Source: Mugil cephalus
Taxonomy: Eukaryota; Chordata; Actinopteri; Mugiliformes; Mugilidae
Direction: 5' to 3'
NCBI RefSeq assembly: GCF_022458985.1
Contig: NC_061772.1
Location: 11,894,001 to 11,958,000, forward strand
Length of the DNA stretch: 64,000 nt
Under the pieces are notes generated by a model. It was given only the letters and a program-made list of their open reading frames with translations, had not been told where the DNA came from and did no database searches. Position numbers and translations under genes: made by a program. How positions within the stretch are numbered: position 1 is the stretch's first letter; each line of letters starts with the position of its first letter. Shown here in pieces: positions 47,159-59,069 of this stretch.

Positions 47159-50100
47159 ATGGACGTGGACAGCATCAAGAGGAAAGAGTCGCAGAATGGC
47201 CACAGTGGCCAAATGCAAGATGACCAGAAACCTAAAGCCACTGTTCTTCAAAAAAATGTGAGTGCTGGTCTGTTTTGTCTGTTCATTATGTGTGTGTGTA
47301 TGTGTGTGTGCGTGTGAGGGGGGGAGAGGGGGGAATCCTGAGAACAAGGCTCACTTGATGTTCACACCGTAGACTTCTATCATTTGTAACTTTTTACAAT
47401 GTGGGGGCTGGAGCTAAGTACCAGGCAGTACCACAACAACCGTCTCTACATATTAACTCTATAATCATCCAGTTAGTGCTTCCCCCAGAGCCTTCTAAGC
47501 CCTAAATTTAAGTGGATTGAGCAGGTTTCACAAGTTGAAACTGAATTTTTGTATAATGTTTCTCTGCTAATAAGAGTTACTTCTAACTTACCCAGTTGCC
47601 ATTGTAAAATGCAGGTGGGATAAGAGTTTGGGAAATCTCACACTTACATTCTATAAAAAAAAAAACGAACAAAACCATGAGTCTAATGACACGCTCACAG
47701 TGGAAATGCTACGCCGATGAGGCATAACATTATGACCACCTTCCTAATACTGTGTAGGTCTCCCTTGTGCCTCCAAAACACTCATCAGAGAATGGACGTG
47801 GTCGTCTTTAAGGTGTCCTGGGGGGCCTTTGGGTCATATGGGTTGAGTGGAGAGGCCTCTGTGGTCTGGTCTGGTCTGGGCTAGGTGAATGCTACATGTC
47901 TGACATTAGCATTAACTATGCAATTAACATCTACACGAATTGAATGCCAGGTCCAAAAGTTTCCAGCAAAACATTATATTGTCACAAGATGGCGAATATT
48001 ATCCACTTCTCCTGTCAGTGGTCATAATGTTATGCCTGATCAGTGTAAAGTGCTAATTCACACTACACAAAAAGTCCCATTTACTCATGCCATTGTCTCA
48101 GACAAGGTATCTCTGTCTGCAGCTTAGACTAAGACAACTGACTGAAGCAGCCAACGATGTTCCTCCACTTTCCCTATAATCTCTCTTTGTTCAGTTCTTT
48201 GAATGTAGATGTAAACCAGCCCTAAGCTCAGAAATGACATTTAAATGTAACATCCATGGGTTGAAGAACAAAAGACTGGGTTAATGAAACATATCTAACA
48301 CATCTAACTTATCTCTGTTGGTTTGCTCAGGTTGGTCTGCTGAGTGGCATCTCTCTGATTGTGGGGACGATGATTGGCTCCGGCATCTTCATTTCCCCCA
48401 AATCTGTTCTGCTGTACTCCGGAGCTGTGGGTCCCTGTCTTCTCATCTGGACTGCCTGTGGCGTGTTATCCACTTTGGGTGAGAGCAACATTTAAAGTCA
48501 TGCATGCTTTTCTCATCATCTGACTGCTGTTGTTGAATTGAGAGATCAAATAATCTTTCCCATGCATGTACAGTATGTAAATGATGATGATCAAAATAAT
48601 AAGGAAAAGTGTTTCCACATAGCACAGATCATCATGAGCGCATGAATATAAAATGCCACATGTAATTTATAGGGCGGAGGTGACATCGCATTCTGTCAGT
48701 TCCGTGCAGAACTCACAGCTATGGAGTGTTATTGAAAGGTGACAAGAACATTTGTCACCCCAGTATTATGAATCAGTAAACCATATAAGCTGCTTGATTT
48801 GGGAGGCCCGCTTTAGCATTCAGTCCTGGTTCAGAACATGCTCAGCTTCCGCCAACGTTCTGTAGAAACTACACGACACAAATGTCTGATCTAAATCAGT
48901 GCATTTCCATGAGGCCTCAGCTGCGTCCAAGTTGAAAAATCCAACTAGAAAATGCCCTTCGGAAAATCTGATGATGGATCTCCTCGTGTCTCATCAAAAA
49001 ACGTGAGCACAGCAGTGAGGAATTCCAATACTTCATGTGCGATTTAATGTTATTGTGCCACAAACGAATTACTGTAGTCGTGACACGCTGACCCTGGAGG
49101 AGCCAATGAAATACTAAAACTTGATTGCCTCTTTACCATCGACTTTAACAAACTGGGTCACCATTGGTGGTGACCCAGGTCATTCATGTGGGATTTTATC
49201 AGACTTCGTCAACACTACTGACAAAGTTCATGTTTTCTTTTGACGTAAATGCTGACACATTTCCGGACTGCTCAGTGGGAATTTAGGTGAAATTGCATGG
49301 TCAACATTTCTTATGCCATTGCCACTGCTTAGCATCTCCGTAAGAAAACTTCCTTAAGACTTGCATGTGTGTATACAGTCACCGCTTCTTCGGAAAACAC
49401 AATAAACAGCACGTGGTGTTTGTTTGCAGAATGTTTTGTTACTTGCTGCCCTTGCAATAATTCTAATGAACTGCGTCACAATGAACAAGATAATGTCACA
49501 GAAAGTATGCCAGAGAAACTGTAACAAAGGAAACTCCTTGATAAGAGGGGTGTGGGAGTGTACTGAGGTTAATTGAAGAACTGTCGAAGTATTTAGCCAA
49601 AGTATTTTTTATTTACCAATAATATATGTAATAATAATAATATATGTAGTTAATCATAGTTTGCGCTATGATGTTTATGATGCTGCATAGCAAAGCTGCC
49701 CTGTTGGGATGTAGAATTTGGGGCTATTGTTTTCTCTAAAGAGATGCACCGGACTTTGTCCTTCAATTTCAAGGGGTTAAATGTTAATGTTTATGGGCAG
49801 CATAAAGGTTTATACAGTATCGACAACAATAATCATTAAAACACTAAAACGTTTAGTGTGATTAAAAATGAGTATCTGACCTTGTACAGCAACAGTAAGT
49901 CACGCAAATTTATAATGAGCACAGATTGTTGGCTTTTTAGACACATTGTGCAAGAAAACTATGTATCTACCCTGACATGGTGCCTACTGATAAAAGTGGC
50001 ATGCCTGGACAGCACCCAAAAGAATCTGAGCTCATTCAATCATTTATCTGACATCAAGAACATCAAAAGACGTGATGTGTTGTACCGCCTTTTGCCTCAG

Positions 50101-53100
50101 AATCTATTAAACCCCCCACCCACCCCCCCTTAACACAGATAGCCATACCATGTGATCATGTTTCTTGATGGATTGGCCAGTTAGTATATCATGCTGAGAG
50201 GTTCATAGATGTGTATGTCCCCCATAATCTTCTAGCAGTCTTTCATATGATGCTGAGTTCATAGTTAAACTGATGACTGGCCAGTCCCTGAGGCACTTTG
50301 TTTGTTTGTTGAGGTCCTCCTGCCTCTGGCCTACAACTAAAACATTTACCAGTACTTGGGTCAGACAACTGATTCCAGCTGATTCTGATGAAATTCTGCA
50401 TTTCTTGGTGTTTCTTTTTGATTCAGACTATTTGTGCAGGACAGACTGGCAGTCATTTGAAACCCATGCCACCTGCAGGTGATATCCCTCACAGTGTACT
50501 GGTTAAATTCGAACAATTGGGACATATTTTAACATCATTGTACACTTTAATTGCACATTTGAACAGCAACGCTATCAGCGTTATTGAGGTTTAATAAATA
50601 CAATTTCCATGTGATAATCTCTAAGGGCGTTCTAAATTTAGGCACCTATCTGAGTTTATGACCTTCTGTCTGTAGATACCCCTTCTAATCATCTAATGTT
50701 TGCCTTTCAACAGTTTCAATAGGAGACAATTCATTGTTTACATAACCATATGAACATTCAGGACAAAAAAAAAAAACAAAAAAACAAGAAGAAGGCCTTC
50801 AATTTTTACCGTCTTAACCTTATCTTTGTGTTTGTGACTACACAGGAGCACTGTGCTATGCTGAGCTTGGCACCATGATCACCAAATCAGGGGGGGAGTA
50901 CCCGTATCTAATGGAGGCCTTTGGCCCCGTGGTAGCCTACCTTTACTCCTGGACCACTGTGATGGTGCTGAAACCCTCCTCCTTCGCTATCATCACACTG
51001 AGCTTTGCAGAATATGCCGCTACTCCTTTCTACCCTGGCTGCACTCCTCCTGCTATTGTTATCAAATGTCTGGCAGCGGCGGCTATATGTAAGTTCATGC
51101 TTAAAAGCAGCACCTTGGTAGTAGTCACTGTTGTTGTCCAAGATGTCACTGAAGTCATACCAAAAAGTACCAAAAAGTAAGACGGATATCCAAGACATAG
51201 CTACCTTCAAGCCAGTTAACCATTTAAAAATTGCTGTAATGGATTATATAATAAGTAACAGATAACTTATGCTGGATTCCATGAAATGTTAGTGCATCTG
51301 GTTTATGCGTAAATGTGCAACAATGTAAGGTAATGATGTGGCCGTGTTGTGTTTACAGAAAACAGTCCACAAGTTAATTGCAAATTAACTTGTAGTAGTG
51401 TGTAGAAAACATTTGGTTTGAAAATAAAATAAAATAAAATAAAATGAAATGAAATGAACGAGAGCTAATATAATAGGTGCACAGTCTATATTGGTTTTGC
51501 CTGGGGACATTTCTCATGGGAAATGAGAATCAAATAAACCCTTTGGCTACTTGATATACTTTCAGAAATAATTTTAAGCTTAAAGAAAATATGAATAGCC
51601 ATCCTTTAAAAGATGTAAGAATTTTGATTTCCTTTCTTCCCTTTTAGTGGTAATCACAATTGTGAACTGCTTAAGTGTCAAGCTGGCAAGCTACGTGCAA
51701 AACTTCTTTACTGTAGCCAAACTTCTCATCATTCTCATCATCGTGGTGGCTGGCATCGTTTTGTTGGCACAAGGTGGGCCTCCTTTTTCTCTTCATTGTC
51801 TTTGACTTACAACTGCAGCTTTCATGTGAATGTATATTGTATCTAATGATGTATCAATGTGTATTTGTGTCCAGGAAATAACGAGACTTTGACAAATACC
51901 TTTGATAACGCGGCACCGTCTTTTGGAGCAATTGGACTTGCTTTTTACAACGGGCTTTGGGCCTATGATGGATGGTAACAGTTAACCTTCACTTCACTTT
52001 GTGTTTTTTTGGGATTGATCGCTTCTGAATGCTGAGACCCCACTCAGCATTCAGAAGTAAAAGAAATCCAAGCCTTTCCTTCGTGTATGTATGTACAACA
52101 ATACCAATAAGGTAATTGCTTAAATAACAACTGAGCTACTCCCCTCTTAACAACAAATGTGTGAATTCAACCCTTAGACAATGTCACTAACATCTCCATT
52201 ATGGAAACCGTTCATTGGAGTGCTGTATTCTCTTAGAGCATATATCACGCCTCTGGAGCCCTAGTATCTGGAAGGGTCTTAACGATCATTGGAATCATTG
52301 TAAGGGTGGTTTATGTATCTGGATTTGAAGTAAGACCTGCATTGGTTTAGGGAAATGTTTGTACATCGCCCACCATCAGCCACACCGAAAAACAGAGTGT
52401 AGTATTCAATGGCTGTTTGATTCGGTGTTGCTTATTTTCCATTATCTGTGTCCTCACTGTAGCATGTATTGTGCTGTGATAATCTTTTTGGCTCTTTGAG
52501 AGGCTGTGGCCAAGAATTGCTGCAGGACTGAGAGGTTTGACCAGTTTGAAGGGCTTGCTGTTGGTTTGCTATGTCCATGCCTCAGCGTCACATCTATAGC
52601 ATAAGTACACCTCAGCCTGTGCCATACCCCCATCATACCTACGCCATAGCCTGAGATGAACCTCCACAGAAACATACCTACACGTCACAAAGACACAGTC
52701 AGCAACAGCTGTGACTGGCCTTGAATGCATTTCCTCATGTCTCTTGTTCGCGACTGCAAAAGCACACAATATTCATCCTCCTTCTTCCTCTGTACTGACA
52801 CCTCCTCAGGCATCTTCTCCTTTTTTGTGCATTACAGTGATTTTAGTAACTCCACCTCCCACCTGAGCTGCTAGGACTCAGTCTCCATTGTTTGAAGTAC
52901 ACAGATAAAGTAGAGAAACTCAACAGAGCTGACTAGTGTTTTAGAAGTAGAATTACGGAACAATGTCAACACAGCAGCACACAAATATAACTGTTTATAA
53001 TGATGTATGCTACTCTAGTAAGCCAGGATGTGCTTTGTATGTGACTGAGTTTAAGTATGTGGGGAACTAGAAAGGTGTCTTTTTGTTAATGATTCAGTCT

Positions 53101-55598
53101 GTTGGACTCGCTACAGTGGACGCAACAACCAATAGTGAAGGCAAAGCCTGTGTGAAATACCACTTAAAATGATGTCAGTAACAGTAACAACAAGATGCTG
53201 AGTGGGGTCACAGTGATCTCTTACAGGGGTTCAGCACAGGGTCACTAAAACAGGGCTTTTACAGGTCACTTAGTAAAAAAAAAAAATGCATTAATTAATC
53301 ACACATCATAGCGTTTCAAGGTCATAGGTAACAAATATATGTTTTATTCCATTATTTTCCCAGGAATCAACTAAATTTCATCACAGAGGAGCTGAAAAAC
53401 CCATACAGGTAAAGACCTACAACTTACCCACTCTGGAGTTTAGACAAACAAATGTTTTAAAGGCTATTAGATTAGTCAAGTTTGAACGGTAACCAAAATA
53501 TATGGCTTATTTAAAATGGAAGGGTTGTAGGAATAAGTATCCAGACTAAATACAGGTAGACCGTATGACTATAAACAAGATGTTGTGCCTTTTATGTGCT
53601 TTTTATGATTTTTGATACATTAAAGCAGACTTCGTCAAAATGAGTACAACATGCAGTGCCCAGTTTTCCCCCGTTAAATATATATATTTTTAATTTTTTT
53701 GTTTTTGTTCAATCTCAGGAATTTGCCACTGGCCATCATCATTGGGATTCCTTTGGTTACTGTGTGCTACGTGTTGGTGAACGTTTCTTACTTCACTGTC
53801 ATGACCACCACTGAGCTGCTGTTGTCTCCAGCTGTTGCCGTGGTAAGCAGAACAGGAAGTTGCCACGGAGGTTTAGAATAAGCGTGTAATGACGATGAAT
53901 CAAATATTAATCCTCATTGATGACAACTTTCTCTAAAAGATCCAAATCCAAATAAGTTAGTTTGGATTTACTCTGCTGTCTTGTCTTTTCTGAAGGATTT
54001 GTTTGTGCCTCTTTAGACCTTTGGAGACAGAGTTCTTTACCCTGTGTCTTGGATCATTCCACTATTTGTTGTCTTCTCAACATTTGGCTCTGCCAATGGA
54101 AGCTGCTTCACTGCTGGCAGGTAAAAGAGACGAGTGACTATTTTTAGATGAAATGCATTAGCTAAAGGATACATTTGTCGTTCTGCACATGTAAAACTCT
54201 ATTTGTCACACTGTATTTGTGCTCGCGTGTGTGTGAGAAAAACGGTAGAAATGAGAATACCGAAAAGACCCTGAAAAGACCTTGAGTAACAGGAAGAAAG
54301 GCAAAAATAGAAAACTGATGGCACACATTTTTTTTTCTCTTCTGTTAGATTGGCCTACGTAGCTGGCCGAGAGGGCCACTTGGTGAAGATCTTATCCTTT
54401 ATCAGTCTGAAGCGTTTCACTCCTTCACCTGCTCTTCTTTTCAATGTGAGTATTTGATGAGTTACTTGTACACTTTCAAATATGGTCTCACATGATGAAC
54501 TGACTTTAATATTTTTCATCCACTGTGTGGTTCCTTTTCAAGCAAACATCATATTTAACTTTACGCTTTCTCTCTGTTTCAGGGCATTTTGGCCATTTTT
54601 TACATCATGCCAGCAGACATCAACACCCTGATTAACTATTTCAGCTTCGCTCAGTGGGCGTTCTATGGTCTGACCGCTCTGGGCCTCATAGTCATGCGCT
54701 TCACAAGGAAGGAATTGCACAGACCAGTAAAGGTACACTTTTAGTTCTTTATGTTATAGGCTAATGTGATTCTAACCGGATTTTATAGTGTACTGAGCAA
54801 AAAACTTTTATCTCATGCATTCTAATGCTCGGAGTAGAGATCTGTGTCTTTGCACTCATTCCAATTACAAACAAAAAATAAAGTGATGTGTATCACAGAT
54901 TGTTTCAAATTAATGACGTTGATGTGCAGAGAAAGTCTTACAAAACTATCAGCTGGACAGAAATAATTTGTTCAGTAAGCCCCAATATAGAGTTAATTTC
55001 TGAAAGACATTTATGTCTTTGTGATCTGGCAGTGTTTTGCAATAGATAATAATTTGATCTTATCTTTTTATTGTTCGTAAATAAAATCCAGCCAAGTTAA
55101 TGTTTGATAAAAATAGATAATGTATTATTTGTTTCATGTATTGGAATTTTGACAGTATCTCTAAGAACAGTCTATCCAAAGCAAATACAAGTTCATGTGT
55201 GATCTCTTCAAGGTGCCCATTGTCTTAGCGGGCATAATGGTCATTGTGTCCTGCTACCTCGTCTTGGCTCCAATCATTGATAAGCCAGAACTGGAGTACC
55301 TCTACTGTACTATCTTCATCTTCAGTGGACTCCTCCTTTACTACCCCTTCGTCCATGCGAAAGTCAACTGGGCACGGAACATAATGAGTAGGTTCCCTCT
55401 CCGTCATCCTTATTGATAAAGAAGATATTGAGAAATAATGTGATAACGAAATGCTGTGTATTTACATTTACTGGAATGTGTAATGTTCTCATGGACTTCA
55501 ATGCTGATGTGAAGTTTGACCTCCTTCCTCCTGCAGGGCCCATCACCATCCATCTCCAGCTGTTAATGGAAGTCGTTCCTCCTGAGAAAATTGACTGA
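47159..55598 (+). CDS. slc7a9: SLC7A9, b(0,+)-type amino-acid transporter 1 light chain
   Basis: There are twelve coding exons: 47159-47257, 48331-48478, 50846-51088, 51648-51773, 51875-51974, 53364-53408, 53719-53842, 54017-54120, 54349-54445, 54583-54732, 55213-55387 and 55537-55598. They sum to 491 codons (490 residues; human 487). All junctions are GT-AG and in phase. The substrate motif GSGIF in TM1 lies at 49-53. Cys148 in FYPGC matches the human cysteine that forms the disulphide with SLC3A1 (rBAT). Conserved blocks include [18 protein letters not shown] and [14 protein letters not shown]. The tail [12 protein letters not shown] matches the conserved C-terminal ER-exit region. The protein is a 12-TM apical exchanger of kidney and gut that takes up cystine and basic residues in exchange for neutral ones. 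The human gene is mutated in cystinuria. Confidence 0.97.
47711..48048. mobile_element. Short non-autonomous Tc1/mariner-type element
   Basis: The ends are inverted copies: GATGAGGCATAACATTATGACC at the left and, in reverse, GATCAGGCATAACATTATGACC at the right. Internal GTCCAAAAGTTTCCAGC and CTCCAAAACAC words belong to a Tc1-like family common in fish. Only 0.34 kb remains, so no transposase is encoded. It sits in slc7a9 intron 1. Confidence 0.75.
48479..50845 (+). other. slc7a9: slc7a9 intron 2 (largest intron)
   Basis: 2.4 kb without recognised coding. I see no clear transposon ends. A homopolymer-rich stretch (A runs) lies at 50765-50793, about 50 bases before the acceptor region. Open frames at 49858 and 50273 have no motif. 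Confidence 0.5.
51975..53363 (+). other. slc7a9: slc7a9 intron 5
   Basis: 1.4 kb with no recognised gene or mobile element. The 45-base exon 6 follows. A short palindrome-like pair CTGAATGCTGAG/CTCAGCATTCAG sits at 52024-52047 and could form a hairpin. Confidence 0.5.
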
Positions 55599-56360
55599 GA
55601 ATAGACAACCAGGTTTGCTTTTTCTCCGCTTTCCTTTGTTTGCTGAGTGGCAAAAGTTGTCCTGCCTGCTTTTGAAAACAGTGGGATGGCCATGAGATAC
55701 TCAGAGAGGGTCAGGGTCAACAATCAGAGCTCTTTCCTGCTGAAAAGGTGCACGACAAAAATAAAAGTGCTTGTACTATGAACCTATGTGGTAAGATGAT
55801 ATCAGAAATTGTGTTTCCTAAGGCTATATGTTGGTGGGACATGGTATATATTTACATAAATTACAATCCATGAAAGCTAAAATGTACTTGTTTACTTTAA
55901 GCTATTACTAGCACTTACATTAAGCAATAACTTCATATATAAAATAACCTTGTGTAATCAGAGTGCAGAACAAGTTTTATTTGGCCAAAGATCACTTCAT
56001 GGAGAGCTGCTAAAGGATTTATATGTGTATGCATGAATCTGCACTGCTTCACTGGAGCAAAGGGAAATGGTAAAAACTTTAAATGCATTAAGGAAAGAAG
56101 CAGATCTTGCAACACGACGTAGAAATGTTTTTGTTTTTTTTTTATTATTATTTAGATTTTTTTTTTTTTGCTCCTGTTTCTGATTACTGGTAAAAAGACA
56201 ATTATTCTTTAATCTTTAGTGACATCTTTGCATTGTTTTTAACCTTGTTTACTTCCCCTGAGTCATGATATAAAGATGCTGTATTGTGTAACCTGGTGTT
56301 CATTAAGTTTGTGGAGTATGAAGTGGTCATATAAAATAAACAGTTTGTGATTCCAACAAT
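55599..56360 (+). other. slc7a9: slc7a9 3' UTR
   Basis: The UTR runs to AATAAA at 56335-56340. An earlier AATAAA near 55759 could give a shorter form. A poly(T) run is at 56130-56170. Confidence 0.6.
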
Positions 56361-57463
56361 TGTGACTTCTGTTTCTCCCGTACCTGATTGCTGTTTTTAG
56401 CACTGTGTAAAACTCACATTCCTTATAGACCCCTTCAAGGCCTACGTCATTGTGATGTCACAACGTTAACTGGAGAGAAACAGAGGGAGGCTTGATATAT
56501 ATACATATGTGTGTGTGTGTGTACAAGTCAACAACCAAAAATGTGTCAAAACAGAGACCAGAGCCTGAAACAACACTCACTCCCCGAGACCATGAGAGTT
56601 ATTTTAACACTAGGGAGTTTAGGGAGCTAGGGAGTCGCCATTTTGAAGTGACGTACTCGAATGTGCCACAGGGTTGGTTGCTGGAAATGGAAAGAGATTT
56701 TGAGCCCAGTATAAATCCCATTGGTTATGCCTTTGAACCGATACAGCATGGAACCAAGCACTGGTACCACTAAGAGTAGAAGAAGTGGTGAAACCGGTGA
56801 TTTGGAGAGAAGAGCTTGAAATTGTCTGGACCATTTAATCAGCGACCCTTATAAGCTAAACTGAGCTTACATGATGTGGAAACACGAGTAAATAGTTTCA
56901 CACGCGGGAAAATGAATACATCTCTTTGGGGCATGGACCACTCATTAGTGTAATCTCTATGTAAACTGATCAGCCACAACATTAAAAGTAAATAACATTA
57001 CCCATGTTCTGATAATTCAATATTATGCTGGGAAACATATGGACCTGCCACTGGTGTGGATGTTACTTAGGTTTAGGAACAACTCAGAAAATGTGAAAAA
57101 CAGGACAAGGTGTCTGGCCACAGAATCCGCAGCAGTCCCTCCCCTCAACCCAAAGACCCCCACTAACAAGGCCCATGTCCACTCTCTGATGACTAAGAAC
57201 TGTTTTGGAGGCACAAAAAAGACCTATTTGAACTGGTTTCTATGAAAGTGTTTACACTGTAGCCATCAAGTTCACTGGAATGTTTTCCCCAAAAAGGGGG
57301 CGTGGTCAGGACTCTGCATCACATGTTCTGGTTCTGAAAAGTGGGCAGAATCCATGTTGCTAGGCAACATCTTCAAGTGCAAACAATTCTGTCATGTGAC
57401 CAGGATTTGCCTTTGATCTGGTCCAAGCTTAGTTTCCAGAAAGTGTATAGTCACAGTCAAAAC
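56361..57463. other. Upstream region of the coiled-coil gene
   Basis: CRE-like words TACGTCATTGTGATGTCA lie at 56443-56460. The stretch 56520-56840 has an open frame without motif. From 56968 to about 57225 the sequence is a Tc1 remnant (separate entry). A first exon of the downstream gene could lie here, but I cannot place it. Confidence 0.35.
56968..57225. mobile_element. Tc1/mariner-like remnant
   Basis: It begins CTGATCAGCCACAACATTAAAA, a common fish Tc1-type terminal sequence. Later it contains AAGGTGTCTGGCCACAGAATCC and CTGTTTTGGAGGCACAAAAAAG, in the order found in that family. The right terminal repeat is missing or unrecognisable. It is related to the element at 47711. Confidence 0.6.
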
Positions 57464-57613
57464 CAGTCTACTACAGTCTACTACAGTCTATTACAGATAA
57501 CTAGTCTACTACAGTCTACTACAGGCAACTACAGACAACCAGTCTACTACAGATATCCAGTCAGTCTACTACAGTCTACTACAGACAACTAGGCTACTAC
57601 AAAACAGTCTACT
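57464..57613. repeat. 10-bp minisatellite, unit AGTCTACTAC
   Basis: About nine exact or near copies of AGTCTACTAC occur in 150 bases, broken by AGACAACT/AGATAACT spacers. It ends 31 bases before the ATG of the coiled-coil gene. The spacers are irregular and are themselves repeat variants. Confidence 0.85.
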
Positions 57614-57644
57614 ATTTATTCTCTAGTGTTTTTATTTCAGTGAA

Positions 57645-59069
57645 ATGGCCCAAAGAAACAACCACATACCTAACAGAGGATTCGCAAGAGTTCCTCAGGA
57701 CGGTGCCCAACTAAATGTAGGGTACCGCCACTATGACGGCCACAGTGAGTCTGCACCGTTCCAAGAAGAACAGTCGATGAACAAGTCAGAGAGGATAAGA
57801 TTCTGCCACAGAATTCATCAACTCAAAGTGAGGAATGCCAGACTGGAGGGACTGCTGGGGATTAGGGAGAGGATGTTTACAGAGGAGTGCCAGCAGTTCT
57901 ACACCTCCAAGATGGAGCACGAAAAGATGCAGGAAAACCTGTATGCTGAAAGACGTATGAACGCCCGACTCACTGAGAACAATGTCTCTCTGGAGAGACA
58001 GAAATCTGAGGTCTTGGCTGAAAAACAGCAGGAGATCGACCAACTGAGGGAGCAGCTCAGTCAGAGAGACAGGGAGAAAGAGAGTCTCTGTGTGAACCTC
58101 AGCGTCGCCTCAAACCAGCTCCGTACGAAAGAGACTGAAAACATCCAGAGACAGGAGCTGTGGACGAGTCAATGCAGAGCTCTGGAGGACAAGCTCAGAG
58201 AGGAGCAGGCAGAGAGAGAGAAGATGGAAGTGGAGAAGAGAGCACTGGAGGAGAAGAGGACAGAAATGGAGGAGAAAGTAAAAGACCTGGAGGGGAAAAA
58301 GGAAGAGCTGGAGGAAGAAAACAAAGAACTAAAGGAAAAGGTCAAAGAGCAGACAGAGAAGTTAAAAGAGTGGGAGGAAATAAAGAATGAGATGGAGAAG
58401 AGCAACAGAGAACTGGAAAAGAGGAATAATGAGTTGGAGAAGGAAAGAGAAGAAATGGAGAAGAAAATCAAAGACCTGGAGGAGAGAAACCAAAACTCAG
58501 AGAAAGAGAAGAGTGAAATCAAAACTCAAATCGAAGTGGAGGAGCAGGAAAAAGCAATAGATAGAAGAGAGAGAAAGAGAGAGAAGAAGGAGAAGGAAGA
58601 GCAGGAAAAGAGAGAGAAGAAGGAGAAGAAAGAGCAGGAAAAGAGAGAGAAGAAGGAGAAAAGGGAGAAGGAAGAGCAAGAAAAGAGGATGAAAAGGGAG
58701 ATGGAAGAGCAAGAAAGGAGAGAGAAGAAGGAGAAGAAAGAGCAGGAAAAGAAGGAGAAGAAGGAGAAGGAAGAGCAGGAAAAGAAGGAGAAAAGGGAGA
58801 AGGAAGAGCAGGAAAAGAGAGAGAAGAAGGAGAAGGAAGAGCAGGAAAAGAGGGAGATGAAGGAGAAGAAAGAGCAGGAAAAGAGGGAGAAGAAGGAGAG
58901 GAAAGAGCAGGAAAAGAAGGAGAAAAGGGAGAAGGAAGAGCAGGAAAAGAGAGAGAAGAAGGAGAAGAAAGAGCAGGAAAAGAAGGAGAAAAGGGAGAAG
59001 AAAGAGCAAGAAAAGAGGGAAAAGAAAGAGAAGAAAGAGCAGGAAAAGAGAGAGAAGCAGGAGATATAA
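57645..59069 (+). CDS. Single-exon coiled-coil protein with 11-residue Glu/Lys repeats
   Basis: The frame encodes 474 residues with no intron and a fair start context (GTGAAATGG). A possible splice acceptor (TTTTTATTTCAG) ends four bases before the ATG, so a non-coding upstream exon is possible. Residues 1-47 are non-helical. From 48 to about 300 lies a heptad-type coiled coil with leucines (RIHQLKVRNARLEGLLGI, IDQLREQLSQRDREKE, ELEEENKELKEKVKEQ). From 311 to the end there are 14 complete 11-residue units plus a partial one, consensus KREKKEKKEQE; one unit has three extra residues. Hydrophobic residues are absent there, so it is likely a rigid single alpha-helix. The order of units is not identical in DNA, so the frame is kept. 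I do not recognise the protein; database names such as trichohyalin-like or golgin-like would reflect composition only. Confidence 0.7.
   Translation: MAQRNNHIPNRGFARVPQDGAQLNVGYRHYDGHSESAPFQEEQSMNKSERIRFCHRIHQLKVRNARLEGLLGIRERMFTEECQQFYTSKMEHEKMQENLYAERRMNARLTENNVSLERQKSEVLAEKQQEIDQLREQLSQRDREKESLCVNLSVASNQLRTKETENIQRQELWTSQCRALEDKLREEQAEREKMEVEKRALEEKRTEMEEKVKDLEGKKEELEEENKELKEKVKEQTEKLKEWEEIKNEMEKSNRELEKRNNELEKEREEMEKKIKDLEERNQNSEKEKSEIKTQIEVEEQEKAIDRRERKREKKEKEEQEKREKKEKKEQEKREKKEKREKEEQEKRMKREMEEQERREKKEKKEQEKKEKKEKEEQEKKEKREKEEQEKREKKEKEEQEKREMKEKKEQEKREKKERKEQEKKEKREKEEQEKREKKEKKEQEKKEKREKKEQEKREKKEKKEQEKREKQEI
58575..59054 (+). repeat. 33-bp coding tandem repeat
   Basis: The purine-rich unit encodes 11 residues and is repeated about 14.5 times. 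Units vary by AAG/AGA (Lys/Arg) and GAA/AAA (Glu/Lys) changes. One unit carries a 9-base insertion that keeps frame. Confidence 0.9.

Noticed and set aside
51875-51974. Possible loss of a residue at the slc7a9 exon 5/6 junction because GATGGATGG precedes TAACAG
   Set aside because: Taking the donor one base earlier (TG/GTAACA) keeps the phase and restores the conserved YDGWNQLN.
57464-57613. CRISPR-like look of repeats and spacers
   Set aside because: The units are only 10 bases and the spacers are variants of the repeat. The context is a vertebrate genome, so it is a minisatellite.
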